This document shows, one piece after another, positions 24,060 to 36,334 of a stretch of DNA of 64,000 nt. A model generated the notes under the pieces. The model was given only the letters and a program-made list of their open reading frames with translations. It made no database searches and was not told the origin of the DNA. The stretch covers positions 62,001-126,000 of the forward strand of contig VXAI01000444.1 of NCBI GenBank assembly GCA_013399305.1, read 5' to 3'. The stretch's first letter is position 1, and each line of letters starts with the position of its first letter. The stretch is from Rostratula benghalensis (taxonomy: Eukaryota > Chordata > Aves > Charadriiformes > Rostratulidae). The translations under genes were made by a program, and so were the position numbers.

Positions 24060-27000
24060 TGATGGCTTCATGAATTCTTTGCAAATGCATGGGAATGTTG
24101 GCAATTATTGCCAAAATTTGGATAGTTTGACAGTTGCTGATAATTAACTGCCTAATAGATCCTGTGTGCATGTATTTCAGCAGTCCTGTCTTTCAGCCAG
24201 CGCTGTCATATATCTGCTACAGAAGGTTCAGTGGAATAATGAGACCATCAAGCCTTTCTGATAGTGATTCAGCCTACACTATGAGAAACAGCTTTTATTG
24301 TTATGCCTGGTAGTAATTGCTTAAATGAAGTGTTTTCGAGGGTAATTCTAGGCGACTGTAATTATACGTGTACTGCCACTCTCACCAGTATATAAATGTC
24401 TTTAAAGCAGTTCGCAGAGCTCACCAGTTGGTTACTCAGGAAGGGGGTCTTGTGCCTGTTCCACATGAATGCTTTCCATTTTTAGCAGTGGTTTTAGGTG
24501 TTAGAAAGTGGTATTTCCTTACTGATCCATTTTTCTTGGCAGTGCATTGATACCTACAGACTTCTCAGAAGGCTGTCATCCTGCTTTTTTTTTTTTTTAA
24601 TTAATTGTGATACCCAAAGGGAGCAGAGCAAGACAATAGCAGAGAAGGAGAGGTGGGTGTCTGTAACGCTGTGTGGTGGAGCAAAGGATGCTGTTGGAAG
24701 GGACAGTGAGGTGTGTGCTTGGGTTGTTCATGGTGGAGCTGTGAAGAGCATCCTCAGCTTGGCTTCCAGACAGTGCTGCTCTGTTGTGCTTCCAGCAGAA
24801 ATGGTGTGCACAGTGATGCTGCAGTTCATAGGCCTAGGTGCTCTTCTCATCTATCCTGAGAAGTCGTTTTGGTCTGGAAAAAACTCTTCATCTTTTTTTG
24901 TTTGTTTTCTCCTCATTTAAGACTTGTTTTATTGAGATTGCAAAACAAGTACATGACAGCCTTCAAACGTCGGCTTTTAAAATCATGTTGCACAAGATTT
25001 CTCAGGCAAATGAAGGAGATGTTTGCTTAGCATTAGATTATTTTTTTATCGTTTTTTTTTTTTTTTTTTTGTCAGTAGTACAAGGATAGTGGAGGTTTTT
25101 CCCTTGGCCTTTCACAAGACAGCTGCTTTCCCCCTGCCCCCCCCTTGACTTCAATTGCTTCATTCTTCTTTAATACAGACAGGAATTTCTTAACAATCAA
25201 AGCAATAAAACAGAGAAGCTTGTGATCTCTTTTACATTAAAAACTATATATATAGTTAATTGTGCAGTATAGTAACCTTTGAATAAATTCATAGTACAAT
25301 TTGATTATGTTTTTAAGACTTTACATGAAAGAAATCCTGTCAGTACTTCATTGTCATAAAATAAGAATTGTTTAGGCAGAAGTATTATTCAGCCTTTTAT
25401 GGAGGTCTCCAGAATATAAATCTCTGTACTTCCTCTGATTGGTGGGTAGCAGTTGTTGGGCAAAAATATTGAAATGGCTTGAAACACATGCACCAGAAAA
25501 CTTAATTTGTGACCTAAGCATTAATTGCCTGAACTGAGAAGTATGTTAGTGCAAGTATCTTGCTTTTCTGCAGTTTGATTTCTTTGATGTGCTGTATTAA
25601 TGTTTTCTCAGATCTCTAGCCTTCAAATGTCTTCTGGGTTGTGGATTGATTGTAAACATGGTGCTTATGCTTCTATTTTTATCATGTCTCCGTGTTAAAA
25701 TGAACTGCTTATGTAGAAGCCACCTTGTTGGCCTAAGCAATGATTTAAATGACTACAGTCTTAGTATTGTCAAAGCTTTCAATAAGGGAAGGCTCACAAA
25801 GCTTGAATCCTGATCTTAAAATGTTTCCTTTAGTGAAGTCTGAAGTATTTTTATCTTACCATGAATCACTAAACTCAAATTTTCTTCTGCATTTTGTAGA
25901 GAACCCCAGGTCTTCCCAGGAGCAGTGATTCCAAATTGCTTTTCGTAATCTGGGGCTCTACCTTTCAAGACTGGCACTCACCTTTCTGTAGCTCGAGGGG
26001 CTTGTTCCGCACTCTTGACTGCTGCGTCCTTCCAGCATGGTTCAAGTGTCATGTGAGTGAAAGGGGGGGACAGGGTGGGGAGCAGAGGAACCACACGCAG
26101 TCGCAGCAGGAGAAGGGGGTCTCTTCCTCTTATCTGGCCAAACAGACCAGTGATTTCTTTGCAGCTATTGGAAAGTTCCAACTTTTTTTTTTTTTTTCCT
26201 GGCATACCTGTATACTCATCATTTTTAAGGGATGATCAGTCACATCTCAGAAATGACTGCTGGTGCCTCTTCCTCTGAGCACTTGCATTAACACAGTTTA
26301 GTGATCACCACCATCACTGGCCTACTGAGGAGCTTGGTTGAGCAATGCTGTGCTGTCTTTCTAATGCAGCTGCTAGCTGAAGAACAGTAAATTTTATTGC
26401 TTGTGATAGGGTAATAAAAGGTAGAAAACAGCTTTCAATCTGTCTTCAGGGCAGCAGTGGTGAGGGGAGAATCCCATTTATACTCCAGACTGGCTGCAGA
26501 GTCATTGCAGGGGAGCTGGTGCCTCTCCCAATTTCTTCCCTCTTTACAACTTAATTTGAAGGAAAACCGAAACATTTAAAATCTACCTGAGGTAAATATT
26601 TAGGATGAAGAGTTTGTCAGGTGCCAGTGTACCAGGCCATAATGAAAAATGTTGGTTCCTTCATTAGATGGAAAGTTATTCAGTCCCGGCATTTGTGGCT
26701 TGGGGAAGAATTTACATAGAGAAATTCATTATCCTGTTCTAGGCAGGAAGGCCAGGCAGATGAATGAAACTAATCTCTTCTGACCTTACTGCGTTGAGTA
26801 ATATCAACATAAGAAGCATTGACTTGAAGGATCCAAGAAAACCAAGAGGACAGCTTAAAAATAGGTTAGGATGAAATACTGAAACCAAGTCAGATCAACA
26901 CATTGTTTTGAAAAGAAACGAACTCCTGAGCCTGGAGTTATTCCCAACACATCCTTCTTTTGAGTGAAGCTCTGGAACAAGTAGGGAGCTATAGGATTTC

Positions 27001-29361
27001 TCCTCTGCTGTAGTGGATGTGGTGGAGTAGTTGCCGCTACCAGGCACTAACCTAGCTCATATACAAATGTAGAAAATGTACATAAAACAGCTAATTAAAA
27101 GTTGAGGTCAACTTGAAGTCAAGGGGGAAGAATAGGAGCAGCTTACATCTAAAATGATGCAATAAAAATTCCAATTCTGGGAGCGCTCGGGGAAGGTAGG
27201 GCATTATGCAGAAGGTTCTCTGCATGTTTGTGGAGATATGTGGCAGTATTAAGGCACATTTCTGAGGACGAACTCTGATGTATCTCCCTGAGGAAGTATG
27301 AAAAATGGTCCTATAGAGCAATAAAGTCTTAGACTTAATCTACGCTGGAGCTCATTATCAGCATAATTATTCTGGCAAATTCTGTGAGTAGAAGAGAACT
27401 AGAAAATAGAGAGGTGACAACAGAGAGCAAAGATGTTGAATGAGAGGAAAGAGGTGGATACTGGATACATTCAACGGTTTAGGACTTTTACCTTGGAAAG
27501 GAGCCACTTGGAGGACAAAAGAAGGTAATAAAGCTTTTTGAAAGTGTAACTGCCATAGAAGGTGAGTAAAGAATAACTGCCATTTCTGGGAGCATGAGCA
27601 CTGTTGGGACATGCAGTAAAAACTTACCTGTAAATTGGACAGATGAAAGGTTTATTTTACAATGTGTAAATGTTTACAATGTTCATAGCCAGAAAATGCG
27701 ATGGAGGCCAAAGTTAGGAAAATAAATGGAAGAGAGGTGACAATGTTTGTTTGTCGATTAAAAGATAAATTATTTATGATAGTAAATAGAAGAGTTAATT
27801 GATGAAAAGTGGAAAAATCCTATGACATTGAGTGATAAAATAATGTTTTAAATTCAGTGTAGTGACGTAACACACCTGGGGAGAAGAGCCCTCGCTGTAT
27901 GTGAGCTGGCTTTCCAGTTACAGGTGAAACTTGGGGGTTATAATAGGCAGTTCTATCAAAATAGTATCTCAGTGTTTGGACAAGCAAATTGAAAGTTAGA
28001 TGTGTATGGAAAAATAATAGAGATCAAACCAGTACTGCTGTGTAAAGCCCGTGTTGTGAATGCTGTGTGAGTACTGGTCTCATCTCTCTTAAAGGCTCAG
28101 AGAAATTGGGAAAGATTCTGAAAAGAAATTTCTTTGACAAGAATGATCAAAGGTGTGAAATTAGTTCCTTTTGGAGAATGATAATTAGATCAAAACTCTT
28201 CAGACTCAGAAAGGTATCTTTGAAGAGGATATGATGGAAGCAGTTTTAGCAGTGTGGTGTATGTATGAACACATTATTCACTGTCTCTTCCAATAAAAAG
28301 ACTAAGACTACCAAATCAGCAGGTGGCAGGCTCAAAACAAAGTGAGGTATATATAAAGTGGAAGCAAGACCTCCCCTTTCTCTATGGCATTGAGGTTTTA
28401 ATCTGTTTGAACAATTCCCTGTATTTAAGCTGATTTATTCTGCAGTTAACACTTCATCAGAATGCTGTTCACAGGGCTTTGAAAGCTTAGCTCTACAGCT
28501 GTGCTCGTAAGAGAAATCCTTTCCAGTACTGGAGCCTGGCAGGCTGAAAGGGGGCCCCTGATCATTTTTCACTAGGCAAAATCAGGGCCACTTCTCAACA
28601 TTTTTTTTTTGTGGCAATACCTGGTAAAGTCAAATACAGTTTGTCAAGTACAGGTCACAACACACAGCCTTGCTTTGTGGCTGGTATTTTGCACTTGTTA
28701 TTGGAATACTTAAACTTGTGTGACAGCAAGAGCTAATGTATCCTCTTGATCTGACAGTGAATTGGGTGGGGGCATATTCTTACAGTTGCAGTAGCAAGTT
28801 CTAGCTTTAGCTACTACAGAAATAATACAAGAATAAAATATCAACTAGGACCTGCAGTGTTATTTTAGGATTCCTCCATAGGATTTAGAAGAGGACAGAC
28901 TGAAAGGAGAAGGTTTTGGATTCATGGAAACTGGACATGGTTCCAATGTGCAAGTGCTATTTATTTGTGGCTTGTGGTTTGTTGTGTTCATATATTCATC
29001 AATAACATTAATTTCTTGCTGTTTAAGGCTGATTCAGAGCATCTTGCTAAACATTTCTTAATAAGGAACTAAGGAGGTATCACTTACTTAAACTCATTCA
29101 ACTGCAATTGTGCTTTGAGCTCTATTTCACTTTAACATCTGCTTCTGACCTGGAGAAGGCCTTATGCTCACAGAAGCTTGTCATTATTTCTAGCTAGTTA
29201 AATAAAAGATATTAACTCAATCTGCAAATTTTTGATATACTCGAAGTTTACAGGAGCAGGTTGAGTAGTGATGGAGTGTGTTGGTGTAGCCTGGACACGG
29301 TACCCAATGCTGTCACCACTGTCAGGTGGTGAGCTGCAGTATGGCCATACAGCCTGGGGAC
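24060..29361. other. Presumed NDRG3 intron; nothing recognised
   Basis: About 5.3 kb of AT-rich unique sequence up to the assembly gap. Simple T runs occur at 24,587-24,598, 25,052-25,070 and 26,183-26,197. No coding exon, RNA gene or named repeat. Confidence 0.55.
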
Positions 29362-29706
29362 NNNNNNNNNNNNNNNNNNNNNNNNNNNNNNNNNNNNNNN
29401 NNNNNNNNNNNNNNNNNNNNNNNNNNNNNNNNNNNNNNNNNNNNNNNNNNNNNNNNNNNNNNNNNNNNNNNNNNNNNNNNNNNNNNNNNNNNNNNNNNNN
29501 NNNNNNNNNNNNNNNNNNNNNNNNNNNNNNNNNNNNNNNNNNNNNNNNNNNNNNNNNNNNNNNNNNNNNNNNNNNNNNNNNNNNNNNNNNNNNNNNNNNN
29601 NNNNNNNNNNNNNNNNNNNNNNNNNNNNNNNNNNNNNNNNNNNNNNNNNNNNNNNNNNNNNNNNNNNNNNNNNNNNNNNNNNNNNNNNNNNNNNNNNNNN
29701 NNNNNN
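29362..29706. other. Assembly gap (345 N)
   Basis: 345 unresolved bases, immediately followed by 22 A residues (29707-29728). The gap therefore ends inside or next to a homopolymer. Open frames spanning the N run are artefacts. Confidence 1.
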
Positions 29707-29728
29707 AAAAAAAAAAAAAAAAAAAAAA
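29707..29728. repeat. Poly-A tract at gap edge
   Basis: 22 consecutive A residues border the gap. This could be a retroposon tail or a simple repeat that stalled assembly; the adjoining missing bases prevent a decision. Confidence 0.9.
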
Positions 29729-30475
29729 GTGGTACACAAGGAGCAGAAGGAGCTTTTTCCTCACTCGGTTCACTGGTCCCAGTGAAAACCAGTCCTGGAA
29801 AAACAATCGAGGAGGCAGGGAGCATATCTGACATGCCATGTTACTGCACAATCATCGATGCGGTACAAGGTGAGGACAGGAAGGAATTTCTGGCTGGCTT
29901 AGGTAGGGAGGACAGGAGCATCCCTTTTGGCAGCAACCCACAACTCATTTAATAGAGTAGTGCAATTACATCCTGAATTGATTCTGAGTTGCCCTATATG
30001 TTATTGGTTTTAACTGTGTTAATTGGAGTTGCCTCTCCTGTGCTGGCCAGCTGCCTGAGAAGGGGCATAAAATTCATCCTGACACACATAAGGATGTACT
30101 CTGCTTGGAAGTTCACAGACTGGACATGATGGAGGTGAGAGCAATACAGCAGTTGTGATGGTGCTGAAGTAATGAAACTCATACTTGAGAAGAGATTGTC
30201 CTTCAGATGATTCAGGGTAGGCAGGATACTTCAGGATAAGCAGTAAGACAAACTGAAAGAGCTTGTTCTGGGAAGCTCCAAGAAGCAGTGCTGCAGGGGT
30301 AAGGGAAAAATACATTTTATTAATGAGGAAGTATATTGGGGGGAAATACAATAAAAATATAATCTTAGCAATTTGTTTTTCGTACAATGTATATGCACTC
30401 TTAAAATTTATGTCAGTTCTGTGAATGCCCCTTTTGCAAGTGGTTTGCAGTTAAAGCAAACTCTCAGGCTGAGGT
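29729..30475. other. Presumed intron right of gap; nothing recognised
   Basis: Unique sequence with no recognised exon. The frame continuing from the gap (to about 29,952) starts in poly-A and has no known homology. Confidence 0.5.
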
Positions 30476-30477
30476 TC

Positions 30478-30560
30478 GTGTCATTGCCTGTCCCTGAGAA
30501 GAGCCTGGCTCCATCCTCCTGACACTCACCCTTTCCAGATTTATAAACATTCAGGAGGTT
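30478..30560 (-). mobile_element. CR1 fragment, antisense
   Basis: About 80 bases matching 12,422-12,500 with one mismatch (TTTATAAACATT for TTTATCAACATT). It contains the [17 protein letters not shown] segment of CR1 ORF2 on the minus strand. Both ends are cut. It overlaps by about 36 bases, in inverted orientation, the start of the CR1 at 30,945. Confidence 0.85.
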
Positions 30561-30944
30561 GAAGATGCCTTCTAGAGCCCTCACCCAGACCTGGGTGGGA
30601 CCTCCTGAGCTATGGGGTGGGGAGAGGAGGGGTGGAAGCCTATTTGAACAGATCTGTTTGAACATGTGCTTCACCATAAAACTGATAGAAATGGCCCAGT
30701 GATTTGGTTGGAGCTGTGTGAGCTGCTGGCACTGCATAATGCAGGGGTTGCTTGCGTGGTGCCACTGGGCAAGAAAGGACCATGGAAAAATCATGTGAAT
30801 GACATAAGCATTAGCTATTACTATCAATTATGTCATTGGAGTGGGGAAGAGAGCATATTAAGGGAAATGCTACAAAGCTATTTGAAAAAGATACCATAAC
30901 CAGAAAAGGCTCTGAAAAAGACAATAATTTACAACATGGAGCAT
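30561..30944. other. Spacer between inverted CR1 fragments
   Basis: About 380 bases with no clear CR1 match. It separates two inverted CR1 pieces that overlap in the element. Confidence 0.5.
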
Positions 30945-31248
30945 GGAGCCAGGCTCTTCTCAGTGACAGGCAATGATAGGACAAGGGGCAATGGGTACAA
31001 GCTGGAACACAGGAGGTTCCACTGAAATAGGAGGAAAAACTTCTTCCTGGTGAGGGTGAGGGAACACTGGAAGGGGCTGCCCAGAGAGGTGGTGGAGTCT
31101 CCTTCTCTGGAGACATTCAAACCCCTCCTGGACACGTTCCTGTGTGACCTGCTCTGGGTGTTCCTGCTCTGGCAGGGCGATTGGACTGGATGAGCTTTCA
31201 AGGTCCCTTCCAATCCCTGAGACTCTGTGATTCTGTGATTTTCATAGA
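30945..31248 (+). mobile_element. CR1 LINE 3' end, sense, young
   Basis: Sense CR1 3' end running from the GGAGCCAGGCTCTTCTCA segment through GGGCTGCCCAGAGAGGTGGT to the terminal CTCTGTGATTCTGTGATT. It differs from the 12.2 kb copy by about five bases over 235 by eye. No coding frame is intact. Confidence 0.92.
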
Positions 31249-31249
31249 T

Positions 31250-34200
31250 GAAATTTCTCATTCCAGTTTATATCCTAGATACCATCACTCTAAAACTTCT
31301 TGGGCTGTACATGGGAGCTCAGCATGGTTCAGTGTTTTCATGGACACTGGTCCAGGTAATCCAAAACAATTTGAAGACTTTTTACGTTTTTCTTGCATCC
31401 TTGCTTAATCATCTTAATCACCTAATGGCTGTTAATTCAGACAGTGACTAAGAGCGATGTCCTGTTAGTTGAGCTCAATTATATACATGGCAGTGTGACA
31501 CTTCAGGTAGTACAATCAGATGATTGTACTGTTTCTCCCAAATTGATGGAAAGCTTGGCACAGACCTTTTTCTTACAAAATCATTGTTAAATGCAGGCCT
31601 CTTTCAAACTCCTTGGAGTTTATTTATTTAGCTGAAGGCATTTGTGTCCTGGGTGTAGCCTAGATCCAAAGGAGGTAAAAGCGTGCTGTGCTCCAAAGCT
31701 GCTGTCACTTGTGTGCAGTAGCTGGCACAGTGCTGGGTCAGTGGAACAGAATTTCTCTGAAGGCCTGCAGTTTGCCTTGGAGTGCCATGTGGTGCATTCC
31801 CAAAAACGTAAGAGTTGGAACACAAAGTGAGTAGCCTAGGAAAAGTTAATTTGGACCCTTTGCATATTGTGCTGGAAGTTTGCTGTGTCAGCAAGCACTT
31901 CAGGGCAGCCTCTGTAGGTTGTTGCGAGACACACTGCTGCCGAGAGGTTACAATGGGTATCAAATACCATAAATTAAGCTTATTTTACTTATGATCTGCA
32001 TGCCAAGACTGTGGTCTGCCTCACCGGTCTGAGGTGCCTCATCAGGCAGCATGTCTTCCAGTAGGTATGAGAGAGAGAAGCAAAGAAGGCACAGGAAGCA
32101 GGAATCCCCTTAATGCAGGAAGGAAAAGTTGTAATGAACACACAAGGCTGAATAAATGCCTGAGCTGCAAACCTGAGGGTTGTGGGGTAATTTGCTTTGG
32201 TTCTTGCACTGGTTGCAAATTCTGGGTTTGTTCCCATCTTCCTTTGCACACACTGGAGCAGCATTTCCCCTTTCCATCTCGTAAGAGGCAGGTAGCTGTG
32301 TCAGAGAGCAGCTCTGGGAAACCCAACCCAGATTACCATGACTCTAAGCGCCCTCAGTCCCTAGAGAAGAGGCTTCTTCAGCCAGCTTGTGCTGTGGTGC
32401 CAAACGAGAATGTGTAGTTAGGTACATGTAATGGCCTAGTTTTAGATAGGTTGATAACTCTGTTGTGTAATTTAGCCTCAAAGGGGTTAACAGAGAAAGC
32501 AGGAGTATAATGAACTACAGACTGAACAAATGAGAAGCTGTAGTTAGGTTGATTTATGAGTTGCAATGAATGAACAAAAATTTTCAGTCTCTGAATGCAA
32601 GGTTTTGTTGCACTGAGTTCCTAAACATCATGGAGCACCTCCATAATAAAAAAGAATATTCAGGGAGGTGCCCCAGAGAGCTGGATTCCACCTCCAACTC
32701 TTGCAGCCTGTAGCCCCGGGGCGGGGGGGGGGGCAGTGTGGTACCAGTAGAATTTCAGCAACCAGAACCCAGAAGTTAAGTAGGCTTCCTTTGGAGTAAG
32801 GAGGCAATCACATATTTCAGAACTTATTTATAGGTAGGTGATTTCTTTCTTAGGCTCACCTGCCTTGGTTTTGTGCAGTGTTTTGTGTCCTACCTTGATT
32901 TCTAGTTTCTCTGCTAATGATTCACCAAATGTCTTTTGTTGATTCTTGTTTTACTGGTTTTCAAAGTGGATAGAGTTTATTCCAGCCTTCGGGAAGCCTT
33001 TGGAAAAGAATGGATGGCATAAATTGGGGTATTTGAGTGTATTTATAGTCATATATAAATGGCGGCAAGAGGAATACTTGCAAAGCAGGTGGTACTGGGA
33101 CATTTATAGAAAAATCTATGGTTTATACACAGATTATTCCAGGCAAACGTTTTGCTTTGCCTGCAGCCTGTTTTCTGCAGAGCTCTTCTGTGGGCGATGA
33201 ATATTTATGCTGCTTTATTGTGGTATTTTAAACTTGCTTTCAGCTTATGAAATGACATGTTTGTTTCTATAAATAAAGGGAGGAGTGGAGGGGAGAGAAT
33301 TGATTGTTTCCTGGGTAGAGGTCTCTGCAGGTCTTTTACGAGGAGTCTTTAATGCAGCTGGAGCAGAGAGATTGCCCAGGTCTCTAATACCCTTCCTTTT
33401 ACCCCTCTGCATCTGGAGATGTGCTTTACCAGGTCTCTCTGCTACAAAGTGTTCTCTTTTGAGAAATTTTTGTGGCCTTTTTATGACAAATGTGCCCCGT
33501 TGCCATTTATCAAACCAAAAGGCAGTTGCTGTTAGCATAGCACAGTACTTGGGTGAAGTTGTGATGAAGAATCATGCAGAGCAATGTCAGATCTTGTGCT
33601 GTAATAACAAGGTGCCTGGATCTGGTCCAGGACAATCTCACTCAGATTGCTAAAACCTTGGGAAGAAAACAAGTTTGTGTGTATGCCTACGGACTGTCCT
33701 CTGAACGGATTCAAATGAAGTCCTGAGGCTGTCACTGTTTTCTGGAGAGTTCACCAGTGAGTGGATTGGGAAGAGCTGGCTCAGCAATCTAAAAAATGCT
33801 GCTGGCAAGCGGTGATGGGGACCCCTGTACCTTTTCCTTTAAGAATCCTTCAAAAAGCTGATGGTTTCTAGGAAAGTAGAAGAAAACTTCCAATTTCCTG
33901 GATGAGCGGTGTAGAATCAAAATGTTTAGAAAAGAACCCCCCCATCTGGCTGTTTGAGGCTATACAGGTTTAATCATTCGACTGATTTTGCTCGCTGCTC
34001 AGCAAGGTTCAGTGCCTTCCTGGCTCTCCTCAGCATTCAGCCTCCCTGCAGCCACAGCCAAAGTCCTGCTCTCACTCCTGCTCCGTGAGGAAAGGTCACC
34101 CAGGCTGACTCTGCTGCAGAGCCTTGCATTCCCATACTCTTCCCTACAGAAGTTTTCCCAGCTGCATGAGCCCAGCTGGTGCTAAGGAGGGTGATCTCTT

Positions 34201-36225
34201 CTCCCCTGAAGAAGTTTCACCTGATTCTGAGCCCAGCATCCAAATCGGCAGCCTTTCTTGTTGCTGCCCAGCTTGCTTTAACTAAGGAGGAACACGCAGT
34301 GCAAGTGCAGCACAGCAGTTTGCTGCCATATCCTCTGAGACCACCCCTTCCCGTGAAACAGTATTTGGAACAATAGTGGACCCAGAAGATAAGTACCAGA
34401 TGAATTTCAGATTGATATTGTTTATTGTGTGCACTGTAGTTGCATCTGGAGACCAAGTATGAAATCAAGGTTAGTGAGATAAAATTGATTGATAATCCTT
34501 GCTTTAAACACCTAACATAGTTTTTCTCACATAACAAATTATTAACAAAGCAGTACATGGGATTTATAAATTGCATCTGTCTTCCTCTCTCTAGACTTCA
34601 GGCCCTTCATGGACTTTCCTGCTTGTGTCAGCAGCAAACAATGGCCCCTGGCAGGTTTATGCCATATGCAACCCAGGGCTCTCTGGGAGCTGTTGCTCTG
34701 TGTAACTTGGGGGAAAACCAGGAGGATTATCTGCAGAGCTTTAGCCCAAGTATCTCTGAACAATCTAACACAGAGCGGTTGGTGCTCTGACTTGTTCTTT
34801 GCTCAGTCAAAACTCAGTAGAGAGGGATTATTAGATGCCCTGCTTCACTGTAGATGCTGGTTTGGGCAAAAATGGTAGTGTGGGCCCAAGACTCATGAAC
34901 CCTTGGGTGTAACTTACCCTTCCCTTGTGGATAAAACCACAGAGAAAGGAGGCTGGTGCATACACAGCTTTTTAATCCATTTAGGTAGAGTAGACAACTC
35001 CTTGGTCTTTTGGGTGACCTGAAGAACAAACATCACCTTCCTGCCTGCTATCGGGTCTGGTTGGGTGTCTTTTCAAAGAAGTGTAAGAGAAGAATAAGCT
35101 CTCCAGATAACAAGGTGGTTGATTCAGTACTATGTTGCTGTAGGTAAGCTTTGTGAGATTTGTTTGAAACTCCTTTGATGTCTGTAACCTTGTGGGATGC
35201 TGTTTAGGAGAGAACCTGGTACATGTATACGCTGGGACTGATTAAGAGCTCAACAGAAGTTTATTTCTTTTATTTCATCTACAGCAATATGTATAGTGTT
35301 CCTGAGCAACCAAATAATCTGCACCATCAGGCACGACCATCTCCTATTGCCAGAGCCCTCTTCATACAGCTGCAGCTGCCTGCTCTAGAAATTCTCCTGT
35401 CTAGAAACACAGGTGTAGAGCCTCTAGAATAAAAATTAAATCCCTGACAAACTGCCATATTTCTCCTCCATCCTCATAGTTGTATTTATATTAGAACATT
35501 TCTTCCCTGACTCTGTGGCAGCAGTGATTTCCCATAGACATATGGCAACTTTACATACTGATCATTACTTTTTTTTCCCTCTCCTTTTATTACTGTGCAC
35601 CACCTGATGGAGAATGATTGTTTGGGCTTCACAATTAAGTGTTACTCTGCACAACTGGACCAGGACTATCTGGGGGCCATTTTTATATCCCACTTCATAA
35701 AACAAGGGCTCCCTTCGGTTTAGGGCAGTCTTGTGTTGTGCCAACAAGGTACTTGGATCTCCACACCTCTGTCTCCACATGCAAAAGCAGCATTGGCTGC
35801 ACATATAGTGGGTACAGAGGCAACCCTCTTTAGTGGCTGGATGCTGTGGTTACAGTTTGTCAGGCGTGGCAGTGAGATGTCATATTCCTGCATATTTAAC
35901 GCAGATTTTCACTCTGACCATTTTCCCTGCAGACTGTGGCTGAAGCACCAGCAATGCATGGGGGCTCCAGGCTCTGAGTAGAAAGGTCTGAGCTTTCAGG
36001 GACAGTTTTCAATGGGCAAGGCAATGTGCAGGGTAAGGAGTAGCACAACTGAGACATGCAGCACAAGTGTGGCTGTTTGCCTTCTACAATTACAGATAGT
36101 TTGTGTTGCACTAAGAGCCAGCTTTTAGACTTTCAGGTTTCAGTTTAAGCATATGAAAGTCTAATGAAAGACCTTACAGCTTTCTTTTCTCTTGCAATAC
36201 TGTTTCTAACAATATGCCTTTGTTT
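31250..36225. other. Presumed NDRG3 intron 1, right part
   Basis: About 5 kb with no recognised exon or repeat. A G-rich run at 32,716-32,733 is the main simple-sequence feature. Frames up to 127 codons (32,034-32,417) have opposite-strand overlaps and no recognisable content. Confidence 0.5.
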
Positions 36226-36228
36226 CAG

Positions 36229-36334
36229 AATCCCCCACTTGCTGCTTTGAGGGTTAATTGGCTCCACTTAGAGCACCATGGACGAACTGCAGGATGTTCA
36301 GTTAACAGAGATCAAACCACTCCTGAATGATAAG
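36229..36334 (+). CDS. NDRG3: NDRG3 exon 2: leader plus residues 1-19
   Basis: The exon begins after a TTTGTTTCAG acceptor, so it is not the first exon. A 49-base leader precedes the ATG at 36278. An in-frame TAG at 36269-36271 fixes this ATG as the start in this exon. The ATG context is GCACCATGG, a good Kozak match with A at -3 and G at +4. Coding part is 36278-36334, ending AATGATAAG before GTAACG, in phase 0. The peptide [19 protein letters not shown] identifies the paralogue. Confidence 0.95.

Noticed and set aside
29198..29952. Long frames of 160-217 codons across the N run
   Set aside because: They consist mostly of undefined residues plus a poly-A-derived Lys or Phe run.
32715..32735. 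G-rich run as a G-quadruplex element
   Set aside because: It is essentially a single G homopolymer beside CCCCGGGG, a simple-sequence feature with no promoter context.
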